From: Aedes albopictus
Taxonomy: Eukaryota; Arthropoda; Insecta; Diptera; Culicidae
DNA length: 64,000 nt
NCBI RefSeq assembly: GCF_035046485.1
Contig: NC_085137.1
Location: forward strand, 1,093,977-1,157,976
Reading direction: 5' to 3'
Shown here: positions 10,493 through 22,727 of the stretch, piece by piece
How positions within the stretch are numbered: position 1 is the first letter of the stretch
Layout of the letters: each line of letters starts with the position of its first letter
The notes under the pieces: generated by a model
Seen by the model: the letters and a program-made list of their open reading frames with translations, nothing else
What the model was told of the DNA's origin: nothing
Databases searched by the model: none
Made by a program: the position numbers and the translations under genes

Positions 10493-12391
10493 CTATAATA
10501 TCTCAACTTCCAGTGGACTGGTCTAACAGAAAATTTAGTCGATTGTTCATTGCATGTAAGCAAAAGTATGAACAATTTTTCTAAACATATCGTGCAGTAG
10601 AGTCCGAGATTTGCATTGGCAAAGTTTGAGCGCAATGATTAATGACTCTGATTACGGGGTTCTCATGGAAATTGGATTCAGACAATCTACGTCGGACTCT
10701 TGTCTGAGAGACAGAAGAATCAAGTAGCGTTATCATGTAGTATACGTGGAAGACATATTTACTATTGGTCACAACGAAACAACAAGATTATTGTGAAATT
10801 AAGCGAATACCGGTATTGGGGTTTTACCTGTAAAAATTAAGTGATGTGAAGAGTTTCCTATCTATAAAGTGAGACGATTTGGATTCACGCATGCAAATAA
10901 AACTTGTAGGATTTTCAAGAATCCGCGTTATGCTTTCCAGGGAAAATTCCTTTGACATTATTTAGGAAGACTCTACATGAGCGATGTGAATGAACCTACA
11001 CTCTTAAAATACACTGCCAGGTTTTTTACGCAGTTATAATTAACACAGTCACTCCATTGCATACATTCATCAGTTACATAAGTCAAAATGAACACTAAAA
11101 ACTATAGTGAAATAGAAACTACTGTACAATAAGATCCTACTACTTCTTTCCAGCATTGTAGATCGATTAGAAATTCCCATCAACCGCTAAGATCTCCAAC
11201 AACAAGGGCAGCTCACGGTTGCGTGCTAACCGCCTCCTCAAATCTCGTTTGACCAACTATGCACACAATACAACAACGGCAACACCAAAACAACCTGTTT
11301 CAAGTTCAAGCCCGCGCGGGACCCTAACCGTCCTTGCGGGAGTCGAACAAGAGCCCAGGAGACCTTTTCTCACAGTGTGCACCATGTCGAGTCGCGGGGA
11401 ATCGAAGAAAGAAGAAAAAACGGTGCAGAAACGAGATCTTTTATTCTGGCAAATGCAAGGGGCCAGCGCAGCGCGTCGAACGGACAGCAAATGAAGCTTG
11501 GACGGTGTGTGATGGGTGAAGGTGTACCTGTGGAATGTTAGACCCCAACGCGTCCTCCTCAACCCCTTGGGGATGTCGCCCCGGCTGGTTGGCTCGCTGG
11601 CAGCGAGATAAAGCCCCAAGCTGACTCGAGTCGAGAGCAGATCGAGCATTACATAAATAATGTAAACATACACATTAATCAATTAAAAACCGAAGCAAAT
11701 GCAAGTGGAATACCCCTCGACTTCTGCTGGCCAGGCCATCCGCCATAGAGAAGTACGAGCGCGTGAGCAACGTGAGCATCAGAGCAGGCTGTGTGCTGGT
11801 TGCAGTCCAAGCAGCAAAAGAAATAAATTATTTCCTTTTCAAAACAGGCGAAAATTAAAAGCGCTGAGTCCCTCTCTCTCCCTCGCTATCTGGCAGTGCG
11901 AAGTTGGAATGAGCACCCCCTTCCTTCTCCTCCCATCCTGTAGGTTGACATGTGCGGATGCTTGCAGAAGAGTGGTTGCTTTTGCAAATGATATCGCGAG
12001 TTGATCTTCCTCGTCCTCCTCGCTCGGCGGTGCTGCAGGTTTGATACTTTGTCTTTTTGTGGCATTTTGTTTTGTGTTGATGCAAATCATATCTCCTCTT
12101 CGACGGGTGGAAAACAACAGAAGAAGATAGGTTTGTTATGTGAGGAAAGGGACAATCGTTCCTTGCCCTGGTACACTGATAACAAACAACGGAAAACAAA
12201 GATAGGGGTCGACAAAATGCGTACTTCAGCATCTGCCAGATGATCAATGCTCTGGTATAAACTATCAAGAGAAACTCAAACAATGGATTTGTTCTCAACA
12301 AAGGAGCCCACCAACCCCACGCTACTCCTTCCTTCCTGACCGCTTGACCACTCCATCCAAGACGGCCTTGCCAAGGAAGAACGCATTCGTT
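10493..12391. other. Unique, partly GC-rich sequence; no gene called
   Basis: From about 11200 the composition rises in GC, with CT-rich stretches (11868-11885) and mixed unique sequence. It could be gene-flanking or intronic regulatory DNA. Frames of 90-140 codons overlap on both strands without domains. The 242-codon minus frame (11855-12583) runs across the palindrome at 12392 and is judged spurious. Confidence 0.4.
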
Positions 12392-12527
12392 ATGGTCCAC
12401 TGCACGAATTCGTGCTGGCCTGCTTTCTCCCACAGGAAATTTGACGTTTGAGCGGTGCCGACACCGCTCAAACGTCAAATTTCGTGTGGGAGTAAGCAGG
12501 CCAGCACAAATTCGTGCAGTGGACCAT
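12392..12527. mobile_element. 136-bp near-perfect palindrome (foldback MITE)
   Basis: ATGGTCCACTGCACGAATTC on the left is mirrored by the right end (ACAAATTCGTGCAGTGGACC plus AT). The arms of about 65 bases meet at GCGGTGCCGACACCGC near 12460 and differ at only a few positions. No target duplication is obvious. No coding capacity; a transcript would form a single long hairpin. Confidence 0.85.
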
Positions 12528-13059
12528 GGGCTAGCGGATTGCGCTGAGTTTTCTTTCTTCCTGCTCTCTGCCTGTTCAAACACATTTCACCCAGCAAGCC
12601 ATGAGCCCTTTTCTACTTCCTGAGCGATTCCAAGCAACAGCATCAAAATTAAGGAAAATTTTTAATTCATGATTTTCTATTGAACTGAAACTTTGCACAG
12701 TTTTTCAGTTCCATCTAAATCCGAACAATCCGTTTTTGCTGTACAGCTTTTAGAATATTTTAGAACTATTTTCGCATACACCCTTTTGAAAAGTTAGTCG
12801 TGAGTGAATATGAAGGTTTAATATCAAAAAATGGCGATTTATATGAAATTGAAAAACTGTGCAAAGTTTCAGATATTTTTGAAATGGTCGCTCAGGATCG
12901 ACTGACATGACTCCGTGGAATTCCTCTCCTTCTTCGGGTGCTCCGCGTGCGCTCGCTCTCTCGCGCGCACGTTGCACCTGTTCCGACCAACCCGTGCCCT
13001 CCTCCCTCATCCATGATGCATTGCATATGCTCCCATTCCTCGGGCGCTCACTCAGGCCA
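12528..13059. other. Unique sequence upstream of a possible promoter
   Basis: AT-rich to 12900, then GC- and CT-rich with CTCTCTCGCGCGC and CCTCCCTC tracts. No gene recognised. Confidence 0.4.
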
Positions 13060-13418
13060 GCACAGCATATCTCGTTTAGAGTTCAGCAGCCTTTCGGTAC
13101 GTACACACCATCCGGCTCCCACTCCTTTCCAGCTCGCTTCTACGTCTGGGGCAAGCAGTCCCAATCGCAGTTACAGTACGGGACAAACAAAAACGTACGT
13201 GATTTTTTAATTTCTTTCGCAGTTTAAATTGCGGTCCGACCATGTTCTGCTTTCACATTTCAATCGCCGTAAGTTCGTTCGCAAAACTTCTCCCACTCCT
13301 ACCTGTTTTCACAATTATTTGTTCCGACGTTCGTCGTATGTGGCCAGCCCACGGAAGTCTTCCGTATTGTTCCGCGATAGTGTGATTACATTTTTCGTCT
13401 CTTGTGTGCATATTTAAA
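13060..13418 (+). promoter_or_regulatory. Possible promoter and 5' non-coding exon
   Basis: GC-rich, CT-rich sequence (CGCTCTCTCGCGCGCAC just upstream) is followed by two plausible splice donors: CGCC followed by GTAAGTTCG (GT at 13269) and TTTAAA followed by GTGAGTATTT (GT at 13419). No long frame is present, so any exon would be untranslated leader. An initiator-like TTCAGCAGCC lies near 13081. This is sequence-pattern inference only. Confidence 0.2.
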
Positions 13419-13796
13419 GTGAGTATTTCTCCCGGTTTCTGTCCTTCGTGTCACTAGTAATGAAATAGCAGAGGGATGCTTCTATAAATTGGTGAATTCG
13501 TTTCATACTGTTGGTCAATTTTTGTGGCTCGCTAGAATAGATTTTACGTTCATCACGGGAGGTTTCATCGATAGGTTGTTTGTATTCCTATAAAAAAGTC
13601 AGCTTCTGCAAAACTAACACATATCAAAGGTTCATCACCAGAGGTGCATTAGTCGTTCTTTTATAGCGAGTACACGGCACTTGTTTGTGTATCACGTCGT
13701 AATAAATGCGTAGCCGTCTGGTAGCAGGAAAAAAATATATCGGCTCGCGATAATATCACGAGTGTTTTGAGTGCGCCATAGTCAGAGGTGTCACCA
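13419..13796. other. No gene seen; possible start of an intron
   Basis: Unique sequence between a candidate donor and the large array. No RNA gene or element ends recognised. Confidence 0.35.
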
Positions 13797-14599
13797 ATTT
13801 CCAGGGATTCTTTCGGAAATTCCCGCATGATTGTTTGCAGTCATTTCTTTAGGTGATCCTCCAGAGATATCTGTAGAAATTCACAAGAAGTTTCACAGTA
13901 TATACCCCCATGTTTTTTGCCCAGATTTCCTCCAAGGCTACCCCCAATAAATATACTACTAATTCTTGATAAAAATGATTCAGAACATATTTCCTAGGAA
14001 TTTCTACAGGAACTTCTTTAGAAGTTACTCAAAAGACTTATCTAGATATCTTTAAAAAGTTAACCTAAGGTTTCTCAAGATATTGCACTGAGTTCTCAAG
14101 CAATTATTATCAAAAATTCTCAATATTTTTAGGGATGGGCTTTTCTTCTTCGACAATTCTTCTAAGGATTCGTTCAGAAATTTAACTAGCTTTTTCCCCG
14201 AAACTTTTCAAAGGATAATTTGAGTTGGTTTTGGTTTTTAAGAAAAATGTCGACGCTTCATTCAGATATTCCCTGAAAAATCAAAATTGTTTCGAAATTT
14301 TATCTTGAAATTTTTCAATGAATTCCTTCCGTAACTACAGCAGGGATATTTTCAAAAAAATTTCTAGAACTTATTTTTGAAATTCCCGCAGGATTGTCTC
14401 CAGGCATTTCTTCAAGAATTCCTCCTGATATATCCATACTGACTTCCTTCAAAGATACCTATAAAAATATTTCCTTCAGCAATTTCCTCAGAAATACAGG
14501 GGATAGACAAAATGATCGAGACAGGCAAAATTTTTTAACTTTTCTAAAAGTGCGTGGAAAAATCAACTAGTTGTGTATCAGTGGTCCAAATTTGGAAAA

Positions 14600-15147
14600 G
14601 ATCGGACTATTCTGCACGAAGCTATAAATATTCTTGAAAAAGGTATAATTATCCGATAGCCAACTTTGAGCTGTTATATCTCCGAATTCAATGAACCGAT
14701 AGCAATGAAATTTTGATCATTTATGACTTAAATAATTTTTAAAAAGAGGTAAAGTTAAACGTAGCAATTTCATTTATTTCACGATTTTTTATTATTATTT
14801 TTTATTTTTAAAATGCATCCCATTACTTTTATAACTTATTGGCGGCTAAGTCAATCAGACGATAATTAAATGAACTATGATTTGCATCTTGAATTTGGAA
14901 ACGATGTTGAAGTTTTTGATAATATGGTGTTTTATTAGAAAAATAATCGAATCGTTATAATTTTCTTCCGTGTTAAGACTTTTAAGTTAAGTTAAAGGTT
15001 TTTCATAGCTAATTATATAAGTCAAAAATGGTCAAAATTTCATTGCATTCGGTTCATTGAATCCGGATATATAACAGCTCAAAGTTGGCTATCGGATAAT
15101 TATACCTTTTGCTAGACTCTTTATAACTTTGTGGAGAATAGCCCGAT
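14600..15147. mobile_element. Foldback element inside the array
   Basis: The left arm (about 14600-14731), containing GGTATAATTATCCGATAGCC and AACTTTGAGCTGTTATAT, is the imperfect reverse complement of the right arm (about 15017-15147, GGCTATCGGATAATTATACC). About 285 bases of AT-rich sequence separate them. The arms are clean in the middle and degrade outward. No target duplication was recognised. Confidence 0.75.
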
Positions 15148-15787
15148 ATTGAATATTGATTTGAATGGTCTTTGTTTTTCGTTTAGTAGTTTGAAGTTGT
15201 GGATTTTGTCGCCAGGGGCAGACACTCTGTTCCCTGTGCACTTATTTGTTGTTTTCAAAGGTAAATATAAAATTGGATTCGTTTTAGTGTATGTTGATTT
15301 GTTTCCTCCTTGGACCTCACCGAAAGCAGTTTTTCCCGGTCCTTTAGGAATTTCTTCAAAAATTTCACATGGGATTTCCTCAAGAATTTCTTTGGATTTT
15401 TTCCAAAAAATCCTTCAGGACTTCCTTTCAGAATCTCCTTCATGGATAGCTTCTGAAAATTCTTCAGGGGTTCCTTCAAAAACATCTCCAGTGACTCCTT
15501 CAGTATTTAAAAATTCTTTTGGATATTATTTTCAGGAGTTGCTTCAGTAATTCTGCAGAAATTCTGCTATCTATTCCTTCGAAATTTTCCCAAAGAATTT
15601 TGTTATAACACCTTATTAAGATTGCTTCAAAAGAAATCATAAGAAATTTCTCGATAGATTGATTCAGGAAGTGATTCATGGATTTTTCCAGTAATTTCTT
15701 CAAGGATTTTCTTAGAATGTCTTCCGATAATTTCTTCCGAAATTGCTTAATGGATACCTTAAGGAAATCTTCTGGGAAATTTCATTA

Positions 15788-15955
15788 GGGCGCCGTCCAC
15801 AAATTACGTAACGCTCTAGCGGGAGGGGGGAGTATGGCCGACCGTTACGGCCCATACAAACATTTTCTGGTTTTCATACAAAAAAAAAACGTTACGGAGG
15901 GGGGAGGGGATCGAAAAATGTCGATTTTAGCGTTACGTAATAAATGGACGCTGCC
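15788..15955. mobile_element. 168-bp MITE, GGGCGCCGTCC ends
   Basis: Starts GGGCGCCGTCCACAAATTAC and ends with the complement of GGCAGCGTCCATTTATTACG; both continue GTAACGC inward. Flanked by TA (15786-15787 and 15956-15957), or imperfectly by TTA/TAA. Interior strings GGGAGGGGGGAG and TACGGAGGGGGGAGG are characteristic. It appears distantly related to 27718-27879. Confidence 0.75.
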
Positions 15956-16200
15956 TAAGGGATTTTTTCAAAAGTTCTTCCATGGGTGTTTTCAGGAACT
16001 CCTTTTGGAGTTCCTTTAATCCTCAGGGGTTTTCGCAGGATTCTTCTAGGAATTCCTTGAAAAATCCCTTCAAGGGTTCATACAAAAATCCAAAGAAGTT
16101 GGTCCTGCTGCATCGTCAGAAATATCTCCTGGGGTTCCTTTAGAGATTCCTCAGATCTGTCAGATATTTCTCCATTTTTTTAAGTCTTTTCAGAATTTGC

Positions 16201-18790
16201 ACGAAAAATTACTGAAGAAATTAATGAAGGAAACCTCTGAAGGAATTTCAAAAGGAATCCCTGGATAGCTTTCTGGCAGAATCTATTGAAAAATGCCAGG
16301 AGATCTTTCTGGAGGTTCCTAGAAGGAATTCTTAAAAACTTTCTGAAGGAATTCCCAGAAATCCTTGATGCAATCTATGGAGGAATTTCTAGATCAATTT
16401 CATGAGAAATTTCTGGAGGATCTTGGGATGTAATTTCAAGGAAAAATGCCTAGTGTAATTTTTGGAGAAACACTTGGAGTGATTTCTGAAGGAATTTTGG
16501 GGTGTGGGGGGGGGGGGTCTTCTGAAAATATCTCTGGAGGGATTTCTAAGGGACACTCTTGAGGAATCTCTGAAATTGCAGGTTACAGGTTACAGGTACT
16601 GTAAGACTTTTTCAAGAAATTTGTTCAATAATTTTCTGAATGGATCTCTGGAGTATTTGCTAAACGAATCCCACAAGAACTCTCTTAAAAAATGCTTACA
16701 AGGATTAGTGGACAAATACCTCTGAAACATTTTTTGAAGTAATGTCTGAAGGGAACCTTGCAGTATTTTTCAAAAAAAAATCGTGATGTTATTCTCACCA
16801 ATTTTTTTATGGATTAAATTTGTTTTAGGGAATCTCTGAATTAATACCTAATAGAACTACAGCCCTCAGCAGATATTCCTATGAGGTGCCTCTACAGGCT
16901 CCTAGATGATATCCTTTAAAATTTTCTGCAGGAATTCCTGGAAAAAAAATCCTTGAAACAATTTCTGGAGTAATCTGTAATTTCTAGAAAAATTTTATGA
17001 GAAAGTTCTGGAAAGTCCTGGAGGAATTTATGGCGAGTTTTTATAAAAATCCCTGTAGAGATTAATGAAGGATCAGAAGGCCGGCTCCAGAGGCACGTTA
17101 TCCTCCATTTGGGACATTTGTGCCATTGCCATAAAGCTGCAAACAAAGGTACCGGAAGAATTCTTAAATAAATTACTAAATAAAGCTCTAGAGAGATCAC
17201 TGGAATATTGTCTGAAGGAATTTCAAGAAGACGCCCAGAAAATTTTGAATTAATATCCAAAAAAATTGGAGAACCTTCAGAAGGTATTCGTATGCGAATA
17301 TTTTTAAATATTCCTGGAATGCCACGGAATATATTCTGAAGTAATTTTTAAAGGAATTCCTGGAGAATATTCTTTAAAAAAAAATCCTAAAAATAATTTA
17401 TGAAGCAATTCTTTGTGAGGAGCACCTGAAGGGACTCCTGGAGGAGCCTCGTAGGAAAATCTAAAAGAATGTCTGGCAAATATTAATAGAGGAATTATCG
17501 GAAAAATGCCAAGAAATTATCACTTGGGAAAATTCTGATGAAATATTTGAAAGAATCTATGGAATTATTCTTGAAAATATCCCTGAAGAAATGCCTGTAG
17601 AAATCAAGAATTTCGGAAAAAAATCTTGAAGAAATCTTTAGTAGAAATCCTGAACTAATCTGCGCAGAAATCTCCGAAGGAATACCTGAGGAAATGCCTA
17701 CAGGATTTCCTACTAGAATCTTTGAAATCTCTGATGAAATATTTGAAGGAATTCCTGGAAAAACCCCTGGAGGAAATCCAAGGAGTTTTTTTTTTTAGAA
17801 ATATCTGGAAAAGTTGCGTGAAAAATCTGCGGGAAATTCTTATAGTATGCCTGGATGAATTCGTTCGAAAAAATTTGAAGGAATACCTGAGGGTATACAT
17901 GTGCAAATTTCTGAAGCAATTCTGGAAAGAATTCCTAGGGGGAATTCCTGGGCGAATTTCTGAAGAAAACTGTGGACTAGTTTCAAGTTCTATTTCCTAA
18001 AAGAATTTCTTGAGAAAATTCTTGAGAAACTTCTGAAGAATACAAGGAGATCTCTGGGAAAATTTCTGAAGGTTCGCCGAAAAAAATGTAAAAGAATTCC
18101 TGAAAAATGTTCAGCGTAAATCCTAAAAGGAATTTATGAAGCAATCTGAAGGAACCCCGAAGAAAATTCTAGAAGAATCTCTGGAAAATAGTACAGAGGA
18201 ATTCCCGGAAGAATACCAAGAAATTATTCCAGCTGAATGCTTGTAGGTACCTCTAAAGGAAATCTTATAAGAATTTCAAAAAATCCTGGGAATATTGGTT
18301 AATTTCTGAAGGAATCCCTTGAGAAAATCCTGAAATAATGTATGCAGCAATCCCCGAAGGAACTTCTGTGGAAATGTCTATAGAAGTTCCTATTATAATC
18401 TGTGAAGAAATTTATGCTAGAATTGCATTTTTAGGAAATATCTGGAGGATTTTGTTTCATTAAAAGAGATTTTACCATTGTCGGCATTTGTCTCTTCTCT
18501 AGATCCTAGAAGATTTCTTGGAGAAATTTCTGGAGGAACTTCTGGGCTAATTCTTAGGAAAAAATCTTAAGAAACAAATATATGGAAAACATCCTGAAGA
18601 AATTTAGAAAATAAAATCCTACGAGCAATTCTGATGGTCTGAAGAAATACATGGATAGGAATACATTCTAATTGAATATGTGACAAAATCTTCGGAGCAG
18701 TTCTTGATGAACCCATTCAATGAATTTCTGCGAGAATCTTGTTTTAAAATGAATCCGGAAAAGTTTGATGGATCCTGAAAGAATTACTTA
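16201..18790 (+). repeat. Purine-strand arm of the 12-bp-type array
   Basis: Degenerate GGAATTTCTGAA and GGAATTCCTGGA units dominate for about 2.6 kb. Together with the opposite-facing arm to its left it forms a large, very imperfect inverted repeat. A poly-G tract lies at about 16506. Frames at 16504-18000 are by-products. Confidence 0.65.
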
Positions 18791-19250
18791 ATGAATTTCT
18801 GGCGGTCTTCGTAAAAGTAGCCGTGGAGAAAATTTTGTGTTTGGAAAGCAGAATATTTCGTTTAAGGTTAGAAGAACTGAAATCGATTTAGATAGGTTTC
18901 AGTTATGGGTCATTTTTAACCCTTAATGGTTTGAAGCATTAGAAAGCTCAAAAAGGGTAGTTGTACATTTCTCATATTTGTTAGTAAGTTTAGATAAGCA
19001 GAAAAAATGGAACCAAATTTTTGATCAACATTTTTTTTCGAACATAGTTCTACTATTTTGTTAGCAAAAAAAAAATAAGATACAGTTTATTTTTTTCAAA
19101 TTTCGAAAGATGAATGTTTTGTTGAAAATTGTTATACGTTATGATCTTGTACCGACTTTTCGAACCCTCTACGAGAGGCTTGTTATACGTTGTTGTCACT
19201 CATACAATTTCTAAGTTCCTCTTAAGATCTCCCTATGTGTTTTTTACGGG
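18791..19250. other. AT-rich unique spacer between arrays
   Basis: No gene, RNA or element termini recognised. Confidence 0.4.
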
Positions 19251-19875
19251 TTTCTTCTATTTCTGGAAATACAACGTTTTTATTCTGAGATTACATCAGG
19301 AGCTCCTGCAAAGATCCGTCCAAGAATTTCACCAGGAATTTATTCCGGGATTTTTCCTGAAGTTCTTTCCTGGATTACTTCAGAAATGCATTATGAAATT
19401 CTACTAGAATCTGCATCATGTATTTATCATAATCCAAGGAATTCTTTCTGAATTCCTCTGAGAGCTCCTTCCAGGAATTCTCCAAACATTTCTCCTGGTA
19501 TTTTTCTGAGAATTTCTTCCGGGATTGTTTCAAGAACTGCCTCCGGGTTTTCTCAAGGTGCTCCTTCCAAAATTTTCCTCCTGTCCGAAGAATTCTCCAG
19601 GAACTTCTTACGGGATTCTTTCAAAAACTTCCTCCGGAATTCTTGTGGAAACTCTCACCGGTCTTCTTCCTAAAAGTGTTTCTGGATTTTTCTGGACCTG
19701 GATTGAAACCCTCCAACAGTCAATCAAGGGATTCCTGCAGGAGTATTTGTGACTTTCTCTATTACTCAACGGTTTCCTTACAAAATTCCTACTGGAGTTC
19801 CTTGAGAGATTGGAAAGTTCTTTCCAGGATTTTATTTCTGCAGCAATTCCTTTAAGAAATCCCAGAAAAACAAAC
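19251..19875 (-). repeat. Pyrimidine-strand array arm
   Basis: TTCCAGGAATTCTCC-type repeats. The purine-strand partner lies at 20150-20590, with a SINE inserted between the two. Confidence 0.65.
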
Positions 19876-19887
19876 TTCTGAAGACGT

Positions 19888-20137
19888 CGTAAAAACTTGA
19901 AGTATTTTTAGGCAAAGTTGTAACTTGTTCTGTAGCTCAGTTGGTTAACGCGCCGGACTAGCGATAACGGAGTCGTGGGTTCGAATCCCACCAAAACAAG
20001 TGGTAATTTTTTCACAAATTTATCTCTCAATTTGCCAATTAAACGTACTTTGCCTAAAAATACTTCAAGTTTTTACGTCTATTTCAGACATACTAGCCGA
20101 CTGGTATAGCCGAAAAAGGGCAATAAAATCATTGTCA
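19888..20137 (+). mobile_element. SINE with tRNA-like domain inside an inverted repeat
   Basis: The 250-bp insertion is flanked by the 12-base duplication TTCTGAAGACGT (19876-19887 and 20138-20149). A tRNA-like domain lies at 19926-19999: a 7-bp acceptor stem with one mismatch (TGTTCTG against CAAAACA), A-box-like TAGCTCAGTTGG, and T arm GTGGGTTCGAATCCCAC with a perfect 5-bp stem. The anticodon stem is broken, so a working tRNA is unlikely. Unusually, CGTAAAAACTTGAAG and on to CAAAGT (19888-19918) is exactly repeated inverted at 20048-20078. The 3' end is GGGCAATAAAATCATTGTCA. A relative is at 60825-60945. Confidence 0.85.
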
Positions 20138-20149
20138 TTCTGAAGACGT

Positions 20150-20590
20150 TCCAGAAGCAACTACAAGGATAATCTCGGAAAAGATTCTTGGAGGAATCTC
20201 GGAAATAATCCCAGGAGGTATCCCGAAACTTTTGGAGATATCCCCGAAGAAATTCCTTGAAGTCCCAGAAGAAATCTCAGAAGGAATCCTGGAATAACTC
20301 TAGAAAAAACTTCTGAAAGCACCCCATGAAGATTCTCAGCTGAAGCTTCATGAGGAATTATAGAAGGAAACTTCTAGAGAAATCTTGAAATCAATTTCTG
20401 AAGAAACTTCGGAAGGAATGCCTGAAGGAATCCTAACTGGGTTATTCCGTAGAAGAAATTTCTGTTGGAATCTTGTAATGAACTCCTAGAGATATTTCTG
20501 CAGGAATCCAGGAACTCTTGAAGATATCTCACAACCACGGAAGGAAGTCCCGGAACTTCTTCCTAAAGAAGCTCTTCAAGAGATGCCACC
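20150..20590 (+). repeat. Purine-strand array arm
   Basis: Contains GAAGTCCCAGAAGAAATCTC near 20255, the same word order as in the 3.35-kb and 5.2-kb arrays, showing these arrays share a longer higher-order unit. Confidence 0.65.
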
Positions 20591-21850
20591 AATAAGTCAA
20601 AATTGCACCTGGGCACGTTCCCGTTCCATTCTAAAGCATAGTAAAGAGTAAACAGTGAAACGTAAGTATGAAATCAATCAGTAAAGTTAAATGTGTGTCA
20701 CCGTGTTTCAATCCATCCAAGGTCACAAAAAGAGACACTTTGTCTGCGATCCGAACACTTGATTTTGATCCAACCAGCGTTGAACGTATCTGCCTAGTTT
20801 GTTTCGCCCAAAAACCGTGTACTGAGATTGCCCTATCAAAACTTACCTGTTCTCTCTACCAAAACTTATTCTGTTTTCGATTCCGCTTGTAGTGTTCTTG
20901 CTTGTACTTGTATTACTTGCCCAAAATGGTACCTTTAATTTTGTCCAACACTGTACCATCATGCCCGTTGCATCCAGCATCCATCCGCGCGCTCTACAAC
21001 ACGGAGAGCAAATAAAGCGAAACGACGCAAAGGCACACACGTTCATTTCGCTTCGCTCTGCATTATATGGTAATGTGTATGTTGCAATCATCATCATCAT
21101 CAGCATCATCACTTCGGTCGGTGGTGGCAATCGAACGAACAACGGTCAACGGGAGAAACGGGTGGTTTCGCGACCCCCTCAGGGGGTGTCTCGCATCGCT
21201 AGCCGAGGTAAGCTGTAACGTTGATGAGTCTTCGCGTGGCGAGGAGCTTTCTCAAACACGAGAGCACTTGGCTATGAATTTCTAACGATCCTCGTCTGAT
21301 CCTACGCCGGAGAGAGAGCTGCAAGGCAATTGTTCATTATCCACCTGTTTTCCTGTTTTCCCTCTCTCGCTAGCAAACTTTTCTCACTTCAAATGAGGTG
21401 AATAATCTTATTTGCGATACTCTCGCTCTTGCTCAATTTGCTCCACACGGCGCTCTCTGTTTATGCTTCTCTCAAGTCTCCCACTAGTCACGTCGTCGTT
21501 CGTCTCGGGAGGGGAAAACTATGTAATCTCGCGCGCGATATCCATTCAACCAACACACACACATTTGGATGGTGGCGAGCGAAGACGGTTTGCAGCTCTC
21601 GCTCTAGCCCATTATTCGGCACCATTAGAGGGGGAGACCCACATAATAGCTCCCATTGTAAACAACCGAGGGAGACCCCCACGCAGCGCAACCGAAAAGA
21701 GACCGCCTCTCCTCTCGAGCGCGCTTTGTGGAGCATTGTGGGAGTGTGGAACAATATTTTCCATTCTTATTCGTTCGTTCGCTCCACCAGCGCTAGTCGG
21801 GAGGGGAAATTCCCCCCATCGGTCGTCGGCTGATTTCCACCCAAGAAGGG
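20591..21850. other. Unique GC-richer sequence, no gene called
   Basis: CATCATCATCAGCATCATCAC near 21088, a small hairpin GACCCCCTCAGGGGGT near 21174, and CT-rich tracts typical of gene-flanking DNA. The 186-codon frame 21412-21972 has several competing frames and no domain. Intron, promoter or enhancer are all possible. Confidence 0.4.
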
Positions 21851-21974
21851 GAAACTATACTGTTCTCTTCCGTGAAAACTGCTTTGTTTACATAGAATTG
21901 TGTGTATTTTCATTTTCCGCTGTTCTCGTGTGCAATTTCTCGCATACACACTACACACTGCTACAACAATAATG
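21851..21974 (+). promoter_or_regulatory. Possible first exon ending ATG before a donor
   Basis: The sequence CTACAACAATAATG is followed at once by GTGAGTATTG, an excellent splice donor (GT at 21975). If used, the exon could end exactly with the start codon (21972-21974). Upstream is GC-rich and CT-rich. No acceptor or downstream coding exon was found, so the call is tentative. Confidence 0.25.
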
Positions 21975-22616
21975 GTGAGTATTGTGTGTTTTGTTGGTGT
22001 GTGGCAACTCGAGCTCAACCCCCTCCTTACAATGGGGATGGGTGACGACTGGGCGCACCACAATGCAATGGCTCCGGCTACACGGGTTGAAGATGGCATG
22101 GCAATGACGGTGGGGTACGTTGATGGGTGTAAATGAGGAGGAAACTCATTCTTCTGCACACGGTACCCATTCCGAGTTTGTCTGCTTATTTTTCGAGGAA
22201 AATGGGTGGTGTGGGGCTTTTTCCGTTTTGGATGTTCGAATTAAGAAGTGCATCGGGTTTTGAGCAATGCAAAAATCGATCTTCTTTCTTAATGTTACAT
22301 TCGGAATGTAATTCCGAACAATATAGAAATATATGCGAGGGCGTGGTATTCAAGCATGAGTTGGTGTATTCAGATTAGTTTGCATATTTTTTGGCTAATT
22401 CTTATTTGCAGAGTACAAAACTACTCTAGTCTGCTTTATGCTATGGAATGAAACCTGGGATGAAATGTGAAATTTTCAACGGTTGAAGATCCCACAAACT
22501 ATGACGAAAAAAAACTATGATTCTAAGCCCATGTTTGTATGAGAAACACATGCACGCCAGATACGGTCAGCAACTCGACTTTGTTTTATGCAATAACCTT
22601 ATCCAAAAAGTGAATC
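21975..22616. other. Unique sequence, possible intron
   Basis: No gene, repeat or RNA recognised. Confidence 0.4.
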
Positions 22617-22727
22617 TGGTGTGATAATTAAAGCGGTAAAGCCTGAGACTAAAACGCCGAGGACCTGGGATCAAATCCCTCTCCCAACATTAGCATTAGC
22701 ATCAGCGTTAGCATTAAAAGCAAATCG
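22617..22727 (+). mobile_element. SINE head with hexamer tail
   Basis: A tRNA-like domain with B-box-like CTGGGATCAAATCC, sharing ACGCCGAGGACCTGGGATC and AATCCC-CTCCC words with the SINE at 57414-57593. Here the tail is a short TTAGCA-type tandem repeat (about 22690-22719) in place of the usual body. No clear target duplication. Probably a truncated or variant copy. Confidence 0.6.

Larger units (their letters stand above)
13797..16200 (-). repeat. Pyrimidine-strand arm of the 12-bp-type array
   Basis: Degenerate repeats of TTCCTCCAGAAA-type sequence on the plus strand, interrupted by a foldback (14600-15147) and a MITE (15788-15955). At about 16200 the orientation switches to the purine-rich form. 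Divergence between units is high, so the array is old. Frames such as 15131-15550 (+) partly run through it and carry no domain. Confidence 0.65.

Noticed and set aside
11855..12583. 242-codon minus-strand open frame
   Set aside because: It runs through both arms of the 136-bp palindrome and through CT-rich low-complexity sequence, with other frames open over the same bases; no domain.
19926..19999. Functional tRNA gene
   Set aside because: Acceptor and T arm are good, but the anticodon stem is broken and the sequence sits inside a SINE with target duplications.
21412..21972. 186-codon plus-strand open frame
   Set aside because: Overlaps several frames on both strands in CT-rich DNA, has no domain, and ends at the candidate donor region.
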